Notes under the pieces: model-generated
The model's database searches: none
The model's input: only the letters and a program-made list of their open reading frames with translations
What the model was told of the DNA's origin: nothing
Shown: in pieces, positions 9,421 through 18,342 of the stretch
How positions within the stretch are numbered: the stretch's first letter is position 1
How the letters are laid out: the number at the start of each line of letters is the position of its first letter
Made by a program: the position numbers and the translations under genes
DNA from: CADEEV01 sp032127875
Lineage (GTDB): Bacteria; Acidobacteriota; Vicinamibacteria; Fen-336
Assembly (NCBI GenBank): GCA_032127875.1
Contig: JAQBHI010000108.1
Span: 62,001 to 126,000, forward strand
Reading direction: 5' to 3'
Length of the DNA stretch: 64,000 nucleotides

Positions 9421-10089
9421 ATCCGCGATCGCGGGACGGAGAGCGAGGGCAACGCGGCGCAACAGGTAAGGCGCGCGGACGCAAGGGTTCCCCCGGACGC
9501 GGAGCTCATCGAGCGCTGCCTGCGCAAGGAGAACAGCGCCTGGGAGGCCATCGTCGTGCGTTACCGGCGCAAGGTCTTCCACATCTCCTACAAGTTCACG
9601 GGGAAGCACGACGAAGCCGAGGACCTGACCCAGGAGATCTTCCTGAAGATCTTCAAGAGCCTCGAGAAGTTCAACCAGGACGCCGACTTTTCGACGTGGC
9701 TGTCGAGCGTGGCGCGCAACTACTGCATCGACCACTACCGCGCGAGCAAGCGCGAGCGGGAAGTGCTCGTCGACGATCTGGTCGCCTTCGATCTCGCACC
9801 CGCGGCCTCGGGCAACCCGCACCGCGTCCTCGAAGAGCGCGACCGCAGGAGCTTTCTGCGCCGGGGGCTCGAACTACTCCCGGAGAAGCTGCGCGAGGCG
9901 GTCGTGCTCCGGGATCTGCAAGGGCTTTCCTACCAGGAAATGGCCGACCACCTGAGCCTCCCCGAGGGCACGGTGAAGAGCCGGATCAATCGCGGGCGCG
10001 AAGAGCTGGCCCGGCTGCTGCTGCGGGCCCAACAGCCGGGACGCCGCCGCGCGGCAGGCCGCTCCTTGAGCGAAAAAGAGGTGAGGTGA
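9421..10089 (+). CDS. ECF-type RNA polymerase sigma factor, start codon unresolved
   Basis: Region 2 (DEAEDLTQEIFLKIFKSLE, STWLSSVARNYCIDHYR) and region 4 (LPEKLREAVVLRDLQGLSYQ, LPEGTVKSRINRGREEL) are clear. Conserved coding continues upstream of the first canonical start (GTG 9556): residues PDAELIERCLRKENSAWEAIV, encoded from about 9499, match the N-terminal helix of region 2. Between the in-frame TGA at 9412-9414 and 9556 there is no ATG, GTG or TTG; the only AUN-type codon ahead of that helix is ATC 9421, used here as a tentative left limit. It lies directly upstream of a STAS protein gene. A sequencing indel or a rare start codon could explain the N-terminus. Confidence 0.8.
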   Translation: MRDRGTESEGNAAQQVRRADARVPPDAELIERCLRKENSAWEAIVVRYRRKVFHISYKFTGKHDEAEDLTQEIFLKIFKSLEKFNQDADFSTWLSSVARNYCIDHYRASKREREVLVDDLVAFDLAPAASGNPHRVLEERDRRSFLRRGLELLPEKLREAVVLRDLQGLSYQEMADHLSLPEGTVKSRINRGREELARLLLRAQQPGRRRAAGRSLSEKEVR

Positions 10090-10090
10090 G

Positions 10091-10456
10091 ATGCAACTGA
10101 TAGTCGAAGCGAAAGACGACGCGCAGATCGTGCGGGTCAAGGAAACTAGGCTCACCTACCCGGTGCTCGCGGCATTCTTCGCCGCCGTGCGCCAGCTCGT
10201 CGAAGACGGTTCCAACAAGCTCGTGATCGACCTGAGCGCGGTCAGTTACATCGACAGCGCCTCGATCGGCTGCCTGATGGACATCCACCGGCTGGTCCAG
10301 GATCGTTCCGGAGCGCTCAAGCTCGCCGGGTTGCAGCCGCGCGTCGAGACGATGATCTCCATGACCGGCGTGCACAAGATCGTGGGTCTTCACCGCGACG
10401 AGGCCGATGCGCTCCGCGCGCTGGGCGCCGGGCGCAGGGGCAAGGCCGATGCGTAG
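10091..10456 (+). CDS. STAS-domain protein, anti-anti-sigma factor-like
   Basis: 121 residues comprising a single STAS domain. The segment KLVIDLSAVSYIDSASIGCL holds the Ser-containing loop that anti-sigma kinases phosphorylate in SpoIIAA/RsbV proteins, followed by KLAGLQPRVETMISMTGV. ATG 10091 is one base after the sigma factor stop, with GAGGTGAG upstream. In known partner-switching systems such a protein releases a sigma factor from its anti-sigma kinase; no kinase or phosphatase is encoded next to it here. Confidence 0.85.
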   Translation: MQLIVEAKDDAQIVRVKETRLTYPVLAAFFAAVRQLVEDGSNKLVIDLSAVSYIDSASIGCLMDIHRLVQDRSGALKLAGLQPRVETMISMTGVHKIVGLHRDEADALRALGAGRRGKADA

Positions 10457-10745
10457 CCTCCGCCTGACGACCGGCGCCGAGCTGCCCGTCGACGGCGATC
10501 TGCTGGCCCTGCTGGAGGCGCTCTATCGAGAGGTGACGCTCAAGCACCAGTTGCAGATCTCCTTCGAGGACATGATGCAGGAGATCCGGGGCATCGCCGA
10601 GCAGATGACCGAGGAGGACCGGCGGGCTTATCTCGTGGAGAGCTTGTTCTTGAACTCGGTCACGTACGAGAATGAGATGTTGGGCGCGTACATGCGGAAG
10701 CTGACGGCCTCCAAGAAGACGGGTCGCGGACGTTCCGCGGAGTAG
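10449..10745 (+). CDS. Small protein of unknown function, 98 residues
   Basis: ATG 10449 overlaps the end of the STAS gene by 8 bases; the longer in-frame start upstream would duplicate STAS coding and is not preferred. The sequence is soluble and mostly helical, acidic in the middle (ISFEDMMQEIRGIAEQMTEEDR) and basic at the end (KLTASKKTGRGR). I recognise no family. Its position in the sigma factor-STAS unit makes a role in that regulatory module plausible but unproven. Confidence 0.6.
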   Translation: MRSLRLTTGAELPVDGDLLALLEALYREVTLKHQLQISFEDMMQEIRGIAEQMTEEDRRAYLVESLFLNSVTYENEMLGAYMRKLTASKKTGRGRSAE

Positions 10746-10759
10746 GCGGGGGTGATTTC

Positions 10760-11164
10760 TTGAGACTCGGCTCTTGCGTCCTGGCATGCATTCTGGCGGC
10801 GGGTTCGCTCACGGCCCTGCCTGCGGCCTCGGCCCCCGAGACGCCCGGGCCCCGGATCAGCGTCGAACCCGAGGCCTTCGACTTCGGCAAGGCCCTGCAG
10901 AACAAGGTCCTGCACAAGGACTTCGTGATCCGCAACATCGGGACGCAGGACCTCGTTATCGATCGCGTCTCGACCACCTGCGGCTGCACCGTCGCCGCGG
11001 GCTACGCGAAGCTCGTGAAGCCGGGCCAGTCGACGAACATGGACGTGCAACTCCAGACACGCACCTACAATGGCCGCCTGGAACGCAAGGTGCTGGTACG
11101 GTCGAACGACAAGGCGCGCGACCCGCTGGAGCTGAAGGTCCAGGTCACCGTCGTCCCGCAGTAG
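10760..11164 (+). CDS. Secreted DUF1573-type protein
   Basis: 134 residues from TTG 10760, with a signal peptide (LGSCVLACILAAGSLTALPAASA). The rest is one Ig-like DUF1573 domain: FDFGKALQNKVLHKDFVIRNIG, then the STTCGCTVA motif and KPGQSTNMDVQL. The two close Cys residues are characteristic of the family. Function is unknown. It converges on lpxC with only one base between the two stop codons. Confidence 0.8.
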   Translation: MRLGSCVLACILAAGSLTALPAASAPETPGPRISVEPEAFDFGKALQNKVLHKDFVIRNIGTQDLVIDRVSTTCGCTVAAGYAKLVKPGQSTNMDVQLQTRTYNGRLERKVLVRSNDKARDPLELKVQVTVVPQ

Positions 11165-11165
11165 C

Positions 11166-12068
11166 TCAGCTCGTCTCGGGAACGAGAGCGGGGAGGCTCT
11201 TCCCGTCGAGCGCCGGGCGCTGGGGCTGCGCCACAAGGTCCCACGCCTCGGGGGTTGCGAGCAGCTTCTGGCACAGCGCCGCGTGGAGCGCGTGGCCGGC
11301 CTTGGCCGCCTCAAGATGCCCAACGATGGGGTGTCCCAGGAGCGAGACATCCCCGATCGCGTCGAGGATCTTGTGGCGGACGAATTCGTCCTCGAAACGC
11401 AGCTTGTTGTTGAGGACGCCGGTTTCGCCGATCACCACCGCGTTCTCTAGGCTGCCACCAAGGGCGAGGCCGTTCCGGCGCAACGTCTCCACCTCGCGCA
11501 GGAAGCCGAAGGTCCGCGCCGGCGCGATCTGCTCGGCGAAGCTGTCCGGACTCACCCGGAACGACGCAGTCTGGAGCCTCAACAGCGGGTGATCGAAGCC
11601 GATCGTATACGTCACCCGGAAATGGTCTGCCGGCGTGAAGCGCGCCCACTTTCCGCCACGTACGACTTCGACCGGCGCCAGGATCCGCAGGTATTCACGG
11701 CTCTCGGGCAGCGGCTTGAGCCCGGCCTCGTGCAGCAGAATCACGAAGGGGGCCGCGCTGCCGTCGAGGACGGGGACCTCGGGTCCATCCACCTCGACGA
11801 TCGCGTCGTCCACGCCGAGCGCGAAGAGCGCGGAGAGCAGGTGCTCGACGGTGTCGACCGAAGCGCCGTCGCGGCTGAGCGTCGTGGCATGGTCCAGACG
11901 ATCGAGGCAGGCGAGGCTCGCGGGGATCGAAACGTCAAGGTCAGCGCGGCAGAAGAGGATACCGGTCCCAGACGGCGCGGGCTTCAGTGCAAGACGGACC
12001 GGCTTGCCGGAATGCAGCCCGATCCCGGTACAACCGACAGCCTTCTTCAGGGTTCTACGGAAGGTCAT
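11166..12068 (-). CDS. lpxC: UDP-3-O-acyl-N-acetylglucosamine deacetylase
   Basis: Zinc amidase for the committed step of lipid A synthesis. The 300-residue protein has TVEHLLSAL (zinc His), VLDGSAAPFV, the central RNGLALGGSLENAVV, FEDEFVRHKILDAIGD and the C-terminal GHLEAAKAGHALH with the catalytic His. It begins MTFRRTLKKAVGCTGIGLHSG, the standard LpxC start. It shows that the cell makes lipid A. It lies 157 bases downstream of the kynureninase-like gene on the same strand. Confidence 0.96.
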   Translation of the reverse strand: MTFRRTLKKAVGCTGIGLHSGKPVRLALKPAPSGTGILFCRADLDVSIPASLACLDRLDHATTLSRDGASVDTVEHLLSALFALGVDDAIVEVDGPEVPVLDGSAAPFVILLHEAGLKPLPESREYLRILAPVEVVRGGKWARFTPADHFRVTYTIGFDHPLLRLQTASFRVSPDSFAEQIAPARTFGFLREVETLRRNGLALGGSLENAVVIGETGVLNNKLRFEDEFVRHKILDAIGDVSLLGHPIVGHLEAAKAGHALHAALCQKLLATPEAWDLVAQPQRPALDGKSLPALVPETS

Positions 12069-12225
12069 GAGGTTTAGGCGTCACAGGGCTTATTGCAACC
12101 TTCAGGCCAGCGGGTAGCAGCCATTTAAGCTGTTGTTTTTAAAGTCCTTCCATGGCAGGAGTGGACTTCAGCCTGGCGCTCCAGCCACAGGTCGAAGGAC
12201 CACACCCGTGGCTCAGCGGCCACAT

Positions 12226-13416
12226 CTAAAAACGGACGCCCCCGCCCTCGTGAGCGTGGTAGGCGCCCGAATCGAGAATCGCCCTGGTCTGGTCGAGGGC
12301 GTGGCGGATCTCCTCGTCCGTCGTGTAAAAGTGCGGTGAGAAGCGGATTCCGGCTCCGGGGCGATAGTCGACCAAAATCTCGCGGCGCACCAGCTCCCGC
12401 GTGACCGCGGCGCCGTGGGGCACGTCGAGGATCACCATCCCGCCGCGCTCCTCCGCGCGCTCCGGGGTGTTGGGCCGGAAGCCGCGTTCCCGCGCCAGCT
12501 CCATGAGCAGCGTGACCTGGCGCTGCGACTTCGCGCGGATACTGGCGACGCCGATCTCGCGGACCATGTCGTAACCCGGCTGTGCCGCGTAAAGCGCGGG
12601 CACCCCTGGCGTGCCGTGGAGATAGCGGGTGGCGTCCCCGGCGTAGTCGATGCCCCCCGTCTCGAAGGCGAACGGCCGCGCGTGGGCCATCCATCCGGTC
12701 ACGCGCGGCGAAAAGCGATCCTGCAACCGCGGGGCGACATAGAGATAACCTGCGCCCGGGCCTCCGCACAGCCACTTGACCGAGCCGCCTGTGGCAAAGT
12801 CGACGTCCCATGCGCTCACATCCACGGGCACCGTCCCCGCGGACTGGTAAAGATCGGCGACGACCAGCGCGCCCACCTCGTGCGCGCGTCGCGTAATCGC
12901 GGCCACGTCCTGGATGAAACCGCTCTTGAAGGCGACATGGGAGATCGGCACGAGCAGGGTGTCCTCGTCGATCGCCGAAAGCAACTTGTCGAGAGGGACC
13001 GTGATCCCGTCCTGGCTCGGCACTACTTCGATGCGCGCGCCCTGTGAGCGATGCGCCTCGTACACGTACATCACGGAGGGAAAGGTGAGGTCGTCGTAGA
13101 CGATCTTGTTGCGCTTGCCATTGAGCTCGAAGCAGGACAGCACCAAGGCCTGGCAGATTGACACGTTCTGGTGCATGACCACCGAGCCCGGAGCCGCACC
13201 GATGATGCCTGCGAGCTTGTCGCCGGTCGTCACCGGCATCTGCCACCAGCCCTCGGCCCACGCCCGGACCCCGCGCGACGACCACATGTCCGTATAGGCC
13301 CGAAGCTGGTCGGCAGCGCCGCGGGGCATGGCGCCCAGCGAATGGCTGACGAGATACGTGGTCGTTTCTAGGATCGGGAACTCCGCGCGGCGCGCGAGCA
13401 GCGTGTCTTCGCTCAC
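12226..13416 (-). CDS. Kynureninase-like, class V aminotransferase-fold PLP enzyme
   Basis: 396 residues from GTG (complement of 13414-13416), whose first bases overlap the uvrA stop (GTGA). The PLP-binding region reads FATGGSVKWLCGGPGAGYLYV with the Schiff-base Lys, preceded by VVADLYQSAGTVPVDV, which is the arrangement in kynureninase and related class V enzymes. Kynureninase cleaves kynurenine to anthranilate and alanine, but other members of the fold act on different substrates and no other tryptophan-catabolism gene is nearby, so substrate is uncertain. Confidence 0.8.
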   Translation of the reverse strand: MSEDTLLARRAEFPILETTTYLVSHSLGAMPRGAADQLRAYTDMWSSRGVRAWAEGWWQMPVTTGDKLAGIIGAAPGSVVMHQNVSICQALVLSCFELNGKRNKIVYDDLTFPSVMYVYEAHRSQGARIEVVPSQDGITVPLDKLLSAIDEDTLLVPISHVAFKSGFIQDVAAITRRAHEVGALVVADLYQSAGTVPVDVSAWDVDFATGGSVKWLCGGPGAGYLYVAPRLQDRFSPRVTGWMAHARPFAFETGGIDYAGDATRYLHGTPGVPALYAAQPGYDMVREIGVASIRAKSQRQVTLLMELARERGFRPNTPERAEERGGMVILDVPHGAAVTRELVRREILVDYRPGAGIRFSPHFYTTDEEIRHALDQTRAILDSGAYHAHEGGGVRF

Positions 13417-16226
13417 GTGGGTCTCCCGCTTAGCGCCGGGCGAAGATAACGGGCCGTGTGGCTCTTGCGCGAGCGGGCCACGACCTCGGGCGTGCCCTGT
13501 GCCACGATCCGGCCGCCACCCGCGCCGGCTTCGGGGCCTAAGTCGATGACGTGGTCGGCGCACTTCACCACGTCGATGTTGTGCTCGATGACGACGACCG
13601 TATTACCCGCGTCCACCAGCCGGCCCAGGACCTTGAGCAACTTGCCGACATCGTCGAAATGAAGGCCGGTCGTGGGCTCGTCGAGGATGTAGAGCGTCTG
13701 CCCGGTTTCACGACGGGCCAGCTCCCGCGCCAGCTTGACGCGCTGCGCTTCGCCGCCGGAGAGCGTCGCAGCGCTTTGCCCAAACCGCAGGTAGCCAAGA
13801 CCGACGTCCATCAGCGTGAGCAGCAGGCGGCTCAGCCGTGGGTGCGATCGCAGCAGGCCCTGGGCTTCGGCCACCGTCATGTCGAGCAGGTCGGCGACGG
13901 TGCGTCCATGGTAGAGGATCTCGAGTGTCTCGCGGTTGTAGCGACGACCCTGGCAAGTCTCGCAGGTCACGTACACGTCCGGCAGGAAGTGCATCTCGAT
14001 GCGTCGCACGCCATCGCCCTGGCACGCCTCGCAGCGCCCGCCCTTCACGTTGAAGGAGAAGCGACCAGGCTTGTAGCCGCGCGCGCGCGCTTCGGGCACG
14101 AGGCTCATCAACTCGCGGATGAAGGCGAAGGCGCCCGTGTAGGTGGCGGGGTTGCTGCGCGGGGTACGCCCGATCGGGCTCTGGTCGATGGCGATCACCT
14201 TGTCAATCGCCTCGGCCCCGTGTAGTTCCCGATGGCGGCCTGGCTCGGCCGTCGAGCCACCCAGGCGTCTGGCCAGCACGCGATGCAGGATCTCAACGAC
14301 GAGTGTGGACTTGCCCGAGCCCGAGACTCCGGTCACCGCGGTCAGGACGCCGAGCGGGAAGGAGATGTCGAGATCGCGCAGGTTGTTCTCGCGCGCACCT
14401 TCGATGCGTATTTCTCCACGGGCGCTGCGGCGTGCCTGGGGGACGGGAATCTCGAGCTCGCGGCGCAGGTAGCGCCCGGTGAGGCTGCCGTTGAGCGTCG
14501 CGGGCGGGCCCTGGTACATGAGTCGGCCGCCGTCGAGCCCGGCACCCTCTCCCAGGTCCACGACCCAGTCAGCCGCACGAATCGTCTCCGGCTCGTGCTC
14601 GACGACCACCACCGTGTTCCCGCGATCGCGGATCTCGCGCAGCGTATCGAGCAGCCGCTCGTTGTCGCGCGGGTGGAGGCCGGCCGACGGCTCGTCCAGC
14701 ACGTACAGGATGCCCTGCATGCGCGCGCCAATCTGCGTGGCGAGACGGACGCGGTGGGCCTCGCCTGCGGAGAGCGTCGTGGTCGGGCGGTGCAGGCTCA
14801 GGTAGGGTACGCCCACCGCCTCGAGAAACTGGAGCCGTCCCAGGATCTCGTGAAGCAAGCGGTTCGCCACCGGCGCCTCGCGTTCGCCCCAGGTGAGTGA
14901 CGCGAGGGCGCTGCGCAGCTCACTCACTGCCATCTGGGCGTAGTCGGCGATGCCGCGGCCGGCGATCGTCACCGCGCGACTCTCGCTGCGCAGGCGCGCG
15001 CCCCCGCACTCGGGGCAGCGTTCTACGGAAAGATACGGCCGCAGATCCTCGAAGGCTTCGCCACTCTCACGCGGCTCGCCGGCCCCCTCCAGATCCTCGC
15101 GCTCGAGACGCACCAGCGCCTCTACCTTGCGCCGGACATACTCAAGCACCCCGGGAAAAGCACCATCGCCTTCGAGCAACGCGCGCCGCGCTTTCTTCGA
15201 GAGCTCGGCGACCGGAGCATCCAGCGAGAACGCGTGGCGCCTCGACAAGTCCTCCAATGCCTCACGCACCAGCCGGGCGCCGTGCCGATGCCACGGCTGG
15301 ATGGCGCCATCAGCCAGGCTCTTGGTCTCGTCGGGGATCACTTTCTTCGGGTCGACTGCCCAGCGAACTCCCAGGCCCTCGCAGGCCGGACATGCGCCCA
15401 CTTGAGAGTTGAACGAGAAGGCGCGCGGGGATAGCTCGGGGAGCGAGATGTCGCAACGGGGACAGGCGAAGCGGCGCGACGACAGCATCTCCTCGCCACC
15501 CTCGAACGCGAGCAGCACGGTATCGGCCGCGAGGCTGAAGGAGCGCTCCAGGGCCAGGATCAGGCGCCTCTCGTTGGCGAGTTTGAGCGCCAGGCGTTCG
15601 AGCAGGATCTCCACGCGATGGTTGCGGCGCGGATCGAGCTCGAGCGGCGCGTCGAGGCGAACCAGGCGGCCATCGACCCGGGCCCGCGTGAAGCCCTGCG
15701 CCGCGAGCGCCTTCAGCTCCTTGCGGAAAGCTCCCTGGCGACCCCGCACGACCGGGGCCAGCACCGCTATCACGCTACCCTCGCGCGTGGCGATCAGGCG
15801 CTGGGCGATCTTCTCCGCCGGCAACGCGGAGATCGCCGCCGCGCAGCGCGGACAGTGCGGGGCCCCCAGCGCGGCGAAGAGCACCCGCAGGTGATCGTAG
15901 ACCTCCGTGACGGTGCCGACGGTCGAGCGCGGGTGGCCCGCCGTCGTGCGCTGCTCGATGGCAATGGCCGGGGACAGGCCGGTCACCGACTCGACGTCCG
16001 GCTTCTCCATCTGGTCCAGGAACTGACGGGCATAGGGTGAGAGGCTCTCGACGTAGCGCCGCTGGCCCTCCGCGTAGAGCGTGTCGAAGGCCAGGCTCGA
16101 TTTTCCGGACCCCGAAGGACCTGTGATGACGACGAGCCGGTTGCGGGGCAGGTCGCAGTCGAGACCCTTCAGGTTGTGCACCCGGGCGCCCCGGATCGCG
16201 ATCGGTTCGTCCTCTGCCTGGTTCAT
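13413..16226 (-). CDS. uvrA: Excinuclease ABC subunit A
   Basis: Damage-recognition ATPase of nucleotide excision repair, 937 residues. Both ABC modules are present: Walker A GPSGSGKSSLAFDTLYAEG near the N-terminus and GVSGSGKSTLVVEIL in the second half, with signatures LSAGEAHRVRLA and LSGGEAQRVKLA. Zinc modules CPRCDISLPELSPRAFSFN, CPECGGARL and GRCEACQGDGVRRIEMHFLPDV are intact. ATG 16226 is chosen over the upstream TTG 16241. An extended -10 element lies 21 bases upstream. It overlaps the kynureninase-like gene by 4 bases. Confidence 0.97.
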   Translation of the reverse strand: MNQAEDEPIAIRGARVHNLKGLDCDLPRNRLVVITGPSGSGKSSLAFDTLYAEGQRRYVESLSPYARQFLDQMEKPDVESVTGLSPAIAIEQRTTAGHPRSTVGTVTEVYDHLRVLFAALGAPHCPRCAAAISALPAEKIAQRLIATREGSVIAVLAPVVRGRQGAFRKELKALAAQGFTRARVDGRLVRLDAPLELDPRRNHRVEILLERLALKLANERRLILALERSFSLAADTVLLAFEGGEEMLSSRRFACPRCDISLPELSPRAFSFNSQVGACPACEGLGVRWAVDPKKVIPDETKSLADGAIQPWHRHGARLVREALEDLSRRHAFSLDAPVAELSKKARRALLEGDGAFPGVLEYVRRKVEALVRLEREDLEGAGEPRESGEAFEDLRPYLSVERCPECGGARLRSESRAVTIAGRGIADYAQMAVSELRSALASLTWGEREAPVANRLLHEILGRLQFLEAVGVPYLSLHRPTTTLSAGEAHRVRLATQIGARMQGILYVLDEPSAGLHPRDNERLLDTLREIRDRGNTVVVVEHEPETIRAADWVVDLGEGAGLDGGRLMYQGPPATLNGSLTGRYLRRELEIPVPQARRSARGEIRIEGARENNLRDLDISFPLGVLTAVTGVSGSGKSTLVVEILHRVLARRLGGSTAEPGRHRELHGAEAIDKVIAIDQSPIGRTPRSNPATYTGAFAFIRELMSLVPEARARGYKPGRFSFNVKGGRCEACQGDGVRRIEMHFLPDVYVTCETCQGRRYNRETLEILYHGRTVADLLDMTVAEAQGLLRSHPRLSRLLLTLMDVGLGYLRFGQSAATLSGGEAQRVKLARELARRETGQTLYILDEPTTGLHFDDVGKLLKVLGRLVDAGNTVVVIEHNIDVVKCADHVIDLGPEAGAGGGRIVAQGTPEVVARSRKSHTARYLRPALSGRPT

Positions 16227-16247
16227 TCCGGCCCTGACCAAAACCCC

Positions 16248-16256
16248 ATTCTAGCA
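16248..16256 (-). promoter_or_regulatory. Predicted extended -10 promoter for uvrA
   Basis: On the minus strand the sequence reads TGC then TAGAAT (complement of 16256-16248), a near-consensus extended -10. It is 21 bases upstream of the uvrA ATG, implying a 5-prime UTR of roughly 15 bases. I found no TTGACA-like -35 at the expected distance. Confidence 0.45.
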
Positions 16257-16384
16257 AGCTCGGGAGCGCGCCGCCGTGACGAGCGGCTCTCCACGCGAGG
16301 TCGGCTTCGTGGTAATCTCTCCGGCTCTGCCGGTCGCCCGACGCCGTGGCCGGTCGCCTCGCCCAGGAGATTCGAGAGGTCGCT

Positions 16385-16906
16385 ATGACCAAGAGAGCCG
16401 CCCCCACGATGTCTCGCCGCTCGAGCCAGGCCCTGGAGTTGTTCGAGAAGGCGCTGCGCGCCCTTGGCAAGAAGGACTTCGAGCGTGCGCTCAGTCTCCT
16501 GGAGGAACTGATCAAGTCGTTCCCCGACGAGCGCGACGTGTTGGAGCGGGCTCGAGCCTATCGAGCGGTGGCCGAACGCTCCGCAGGCAAGAAGGCCTCC
16601 TTCCGTCCACGCTCGTTCGAGGAGCTTCTGAACTACGGCGTGTTCCTGCACAACAAGGGCGAATTCGAAGAGGCCCTCAAGTTCCTGTCGCAGGCGGCCG
16701 AAATCCATCCGCGCAATGAAAACGTGCTCTACTGCCTCGCGGCCTCGGCGGCGCGAGCCGGTGAAACGCCCGCAGCCGTCAAGGCGCTCAAGAGTGCGAT
16801 CGGCGTGAACCCGGAGAACCGTGCCCAGGCGCGCAGCGATTCCGACTTCGACCCGATCCGCGAAGACGAAGATTTCGCGGCGCTCGTGACCCCCCAGGCT
16901 TCGTGA
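16385..16906 (+). CDS. TPR-repeat protein of unknown function
   Basis: 173 residues from ATG 16385, which follows GAGAGGTCGCT. The protein shows helical repeats with TPR spacing: SQALELFEKALRALGKKDFE, then FEELLNYGVFLHNKGEFEEALKFLSQAAEIHP and VLYCLAASAARAGETPAAVKAL, and a short acidic tail. No signal peptide. It is divergent from uvrA across a 158-base gap and overlaps glmU by GTGA. A scaffold or regulatory role is possible; no specific function can be assigned. Confidence 0.75.
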   Translation: MTKRAAPTMSRRSSQALELFEKALRALGKKDFERALSLLEELIKSFPDERDVLERARAYRAVAERSAGKKASFRPRSFEELLNYGVFLHNKGEFEEALKFLSQAAEIHPRNENVLYCLAASAARAGETPAAVKALKSAIGVNPENRAQARSDSDFDPIREDEDFAALVTPQAS

Positions 16907-18303
16907 GTCTCGCCGCTCGCCGCGTCCAGGCGGTGCTGCTCGCTGCGGGCAAGGGGACGCGCCTCAAGAGTTCTCGGGCCAAGGTCCTGCACCTGGCACA
17001 GGACGCGCCGCTGCTGGAGCACGCCCTGCGCGCCGTGGCCGGAGCGGACCCCATCACGGTCGTCGTCGGATACGACGCCGAGGCAGTGGAGGCGCGCTTT
17101 GCCGGCCGTGCTCACTTTGTCCGCCAGGAGCCACCCCTTGGAACCGGCCATGCCGTGATGGCCGCTCGCCAGGCCCTCGCCACCCACCCGGAACTCACGG
17201 TACTGGTACTCAACGGCGACCTGCCGCTGCTGCGCGCCGTCACGCTCGAAGCACTCGTGGACGCCCACGTCGCGTCGGGTGCTGCGGCGACGTTGCTGAG
17301 CGCCGAGCTACCCGATGCGGGGGCCTACGGCCGCGTGCTGCGCGACGGGCACGGTGAGGTGCGCGCGGTCGTCGAAGCGAGGGACGCTTCGCCTGAGGAG
17401 CGCTGCGTTCGCGAGTGGAACGTCGGCGTCTATGCGTTCGAGGTGGCGCCGCTGCTCGCAGCTCTGGAGCCGCTGACGCCACACAACGCGCAGGGCGAGT
17501 ATTACCTGACCGACGTCGTCGCTCATCTGGTCGCGGCGGGCCGGCGTGTGGCAGCGTTTCGCATCGCCAACGCTCGCGAAGCTCTTGGTGTCAACACGCA
17601 CGCCGAGCTGGCCGCGGCGAGCCGTCTGCTCGTCGCACGGCGGCTCGAGGAATTGATGGCCGCAGGCGTTCGCGTCGAGGATCCCGCGAGCACCTTCGTT
17701 GGCCTCGACGTGGTGGTGGAGGCAGGCGCCGTGGTCCGAGCAGGCACGCTTCTGGAGGGTCGCACCCGCGTGGCCGCTGGCGCGACGCTCGGGCCCTACG
17801 TGCGGCTGGTCGACGCCGATGTGGGCCCCGGCGCGACCATCCTCGACCATTGCCTGCTCCGCGAGTGCACGGTCGGCGCGGGCGCGAGCGTCGGCCCGTT
17901 CGCGCACCTGAGGCCGGAGACGCAGGTCGGCGCCAAGGCCAAGGTGGGCAACTTCGTCGAACTCAAGAAGACCCGCCTCGGCGACGGGGCCAAGGCCCCG
18001 CACCTGAGCTACCTGGGAGACGCCACGATCGGCGACGGCGCGAACGTAGGCGCCGGCACGATCACCTGCAACTACGACGGCACGTCGAAGCACCCGACGC
18101 GGATTGGCGCCGGCGCCTTCATCGGCAGCAATTCGACCTTGGTCGCGCCGCTGACGATTGGCGCCGGGGCCTACGTCGGCGCCGGCAGCACGATCATCCA
18201 GGATGTCGCGAAGGATGCCCTGGCGCTCGGCCGCGCCCGGCAAGTGGCGAAGCAAGGCTGGGCTAAGCAGCGTCGCGAGGCGAAGGCCAAGGGTTCGCCC
18301 TGA
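16903..18303 (+). CDS. glmU: Bifunctional N-acetylglucosamine-1-phosphate uridyltransferase / glucosamine-1-phosphate acetyltransferase
   Basis: 466 residues; makes UDP-GlcNAc for peptidoglycan and LPS. The N-terminal pyrophosphorylase domain has LAAGKGTRLKSSRAKVLH and VLNGDLPLL; the C-terminal left-handed beta-helix has hexapeptide repeats and the acetyltransferase region GPFAHLRPETQVGAKAKVGNFVELKK and GAGTITCNYDG. GTG 16903 overlaps the preceding TPR gene. glmS follows 39 bases later, so two successive amino-sugar enzymes are adjacent. Confidence 0.96.
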   Translation: MSLAARRVQAVLLAAGKGTRLKSSRAKVLHLAQDAPLLEHALRAVAGADPITVVVGYDAEAVEARFAGRAHFVRQEPPLGTGHAVMAARQALATHPELTVLVLNGDLPLLRAVTLEALVDAHVASGAAATLLSAELPDAGAYGRVLRDGHGEVRAVVEARDASPEERCVREWNVGVYAFEVAPLLAALEPLTPHNAQGEYYLTDVVAHLVAAGRRVAAFRIANAREALGVNTHAELAAASRLLVARRLEELMAAGVRVEDPASTFVGLDVVVEAGAVVRAGTLLEGRTRVAAGATLGPYVRLVDADVGPGATILDHCLLRECTVGAGASVGPFAHLRPETQVGAKAKVGNFVELKKTRLGDGAKAPHLSYLGDATIGDGANVGAGTITCNYDGTSKHPTRIGAGAFIGSNSTLVAPLTIGAGAYVGAGSTIIQDVAKDALALGRARQVAKQGWAKQRREAKAKGSP

Positions 18304-18327
18304 GCCTCAGGGCCGAAGCGCTTCTCT

Positions 18328-18336
18328 TGGTACGCT
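18328..18336 (+). promoter_or_regulatory. Possible extended -10 element for glmS
   Basis: TGG followed by TACGCT at 18331-18336, only 6 bases before the glmS ATG at 18343. If used, transcription would begin at or next to the start codon, giving a leaderless mRNA. No clear -35 and no Shine-Dalgarno sequence is seen in the 39-base gap. Confidence 0.3.
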
Positions 18337-18342
18337 GACCGC

